The notes under the pieces: model-generated
Seen by the model: only the letters and a program-made list of their open reading frames with translations
Told to the model about the DNA's origin: nothing
Databases searched by the model: none
Shown here: positions 23,398-23,777 of the stretch, piece after piece
Layout of the letters: each line of letters starts with the position of its first letter
Position numbering within the stretch: position 1 is the stretch's first letter
Translations under genes and position numbers: made by a program
Assembly (NCBI GenBank): GCA_002309765.1
Contig: DBXY01000057.1
Location: 1-23,777, forward strand
Reading direction: 5' to 3'
Source of the DNA: Verrucomicrobia bacterium UBA1200
GTDB lineage: Bacteria; Verrucomicrobiota; Kiritimatiellia; RFP12; UBA1067
DNA length: 23,777 bases

Positions 23398-23777
23398 ATG
23401 GCATATTCCATAAAAAACAGAATCACCACTGCCGTTGACGCCGTTGCAATGGTGGCAGTGCTGTGCGATTATGCCACCAACAAGGTTTACCAGACCAACT
23501 CCAGCCCGGGGCAGGCCAGCCCGCCCGCCAATTCCGGGGGATCGGCTAACGCCGCGCCTGGCAGCTTTGACGCGCTGACGTTTTGCGGGATAACGCACTC
23601 GGACACCGGTCTGGAGATGACCATCGGCTGGCCGGACGGCGTTCAGGAAAGCCTGTCCTACGACGCCGACGGCAACCTCGCCGAAATCAACGGTATGGCG
23701 CTGGAGTGGGACGCCCGCAACCGCGTCTGCGAGATCGACTATGGGTACGGCTGGTGCGGCTACGACAACACCGGCCG
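23398..23777 (+). CDS. RHS/YD-repeat protein, N-terminal part (cut by window edge)
   Basis: An open frame of at least 126 codons running off the right edge. It starts MAYSIKNRITTAVDAVAMVA, which may be a weak export signal, followed by a Ser/Pro/Gly/Ala-rich stretch at 35-55. YD-type repeats then appear: YDADGN (88-93), WDARNRV (104-110) and YDNTGR (122-127). Such repeats form the wrapped beta cage of RHS and polymorphic-toxin proteins. Only about 80 residues precede the first repeat, far less than in classic RHS proteins, so this may be a short RHS cassette of the kind common in Lentisphaerota and Kiritimatiellota, or a gene rebuilt from a larger one. GAGG lies seven bases before the ATG at 23398; an ATG at 23395 is also in frame. 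The coding part is markedly richer in GC than the region before it. Confidence 0.75.
   Translation, partial: MAYSIKNRITTAVDAVAMVAVLCDYATNKVYQTNSSPGQASPPANSGGSANAAPGSFDALTFCGITHSDTGLEMTIGWPDGVQESLSYDADGNLAEINGMALEWDARNRVCEIDYGYGWCGYDNTG

Overview
The window looks like chromosomal DNA from a Gram-negative bacterium of the PVC superphylum, most likely Lentisphaerota, Kiritimatiellota or Verrucomicrobiota. This is inferred from gene style and not proven. The pointers are long signal peptidases I with an insert after the serine box, a GH92 mannosidase beside an exported EEP-family lipoprotein, a DUF2339/DUF3999 pair, a GT-C/TPR giant membrane protein, and an RHS/YD-repeat gene start. Coding density is high, and genes sit in compact operons with overlapping or nearly touching ends.

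Left part (1-5535, minus strand). A cut-off IS30-family transposase occupies the left edge. Next to it is the tail of a four-gene minus-strand run read as lgt -> GT2 glycosyltransferase -> GH92 alpha-mannosidase -> EEP lipoprotein. A sigma70-like promoter sits in front of lgt. Middle-left (5643-10671, plus strand): gpmI, an exported N-acetylmuramoyl-L-alanine amidase lipoprotein, galU, and a multi-pass membrane protein with a YhhN-like front half. A period-7 AT-rich repeat starts inside the last codons of galU. The plus-strand run ends in a 4-bp TTAA stop-codon overlap with the next, convergent gene.

Right part (10668-23180, minus strand) has three transcription units. der-clcA comes first in reading order, with a promoter so close to der that its mRNA should be nearly leaderless. 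Next is a unit of a DUF2723-like GT-C/TPR protein followed by two tandem paralogous signal peptidases I. Last is DUF2339-DUF3999 with its own promoter and an operator-like palindrome. A perfect 17-bp inverted repeat separates der-clcA from the GT-C/TPR unit. At the right edge a plus-strand gene begins that carries RHS/YD repeats and runs out of the window.

Taken together the region is mostly cell-envelope biology: lipoprotein maturation (Lgt), signal peptide cleavage (two LepB), peptidoglycan turnover (amidase), sugar-nucleotide supply (GalU), glycosyl transfer and mannoside trimming (GT2, GH92, GT-C), plus core metabolism and ribosome assembly (GpmI, Der). No CRISPR array, rRNA, true tRNA or classic U-tract terminator was found. 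I saw no clearly new multi-gene defence system. The most unusual items are the twin signal peptidases with Arg at the expected catalytic Lys position, the 17-bp perfect hairpin, the heptad array and the two-part YhhN-like membrane protein.
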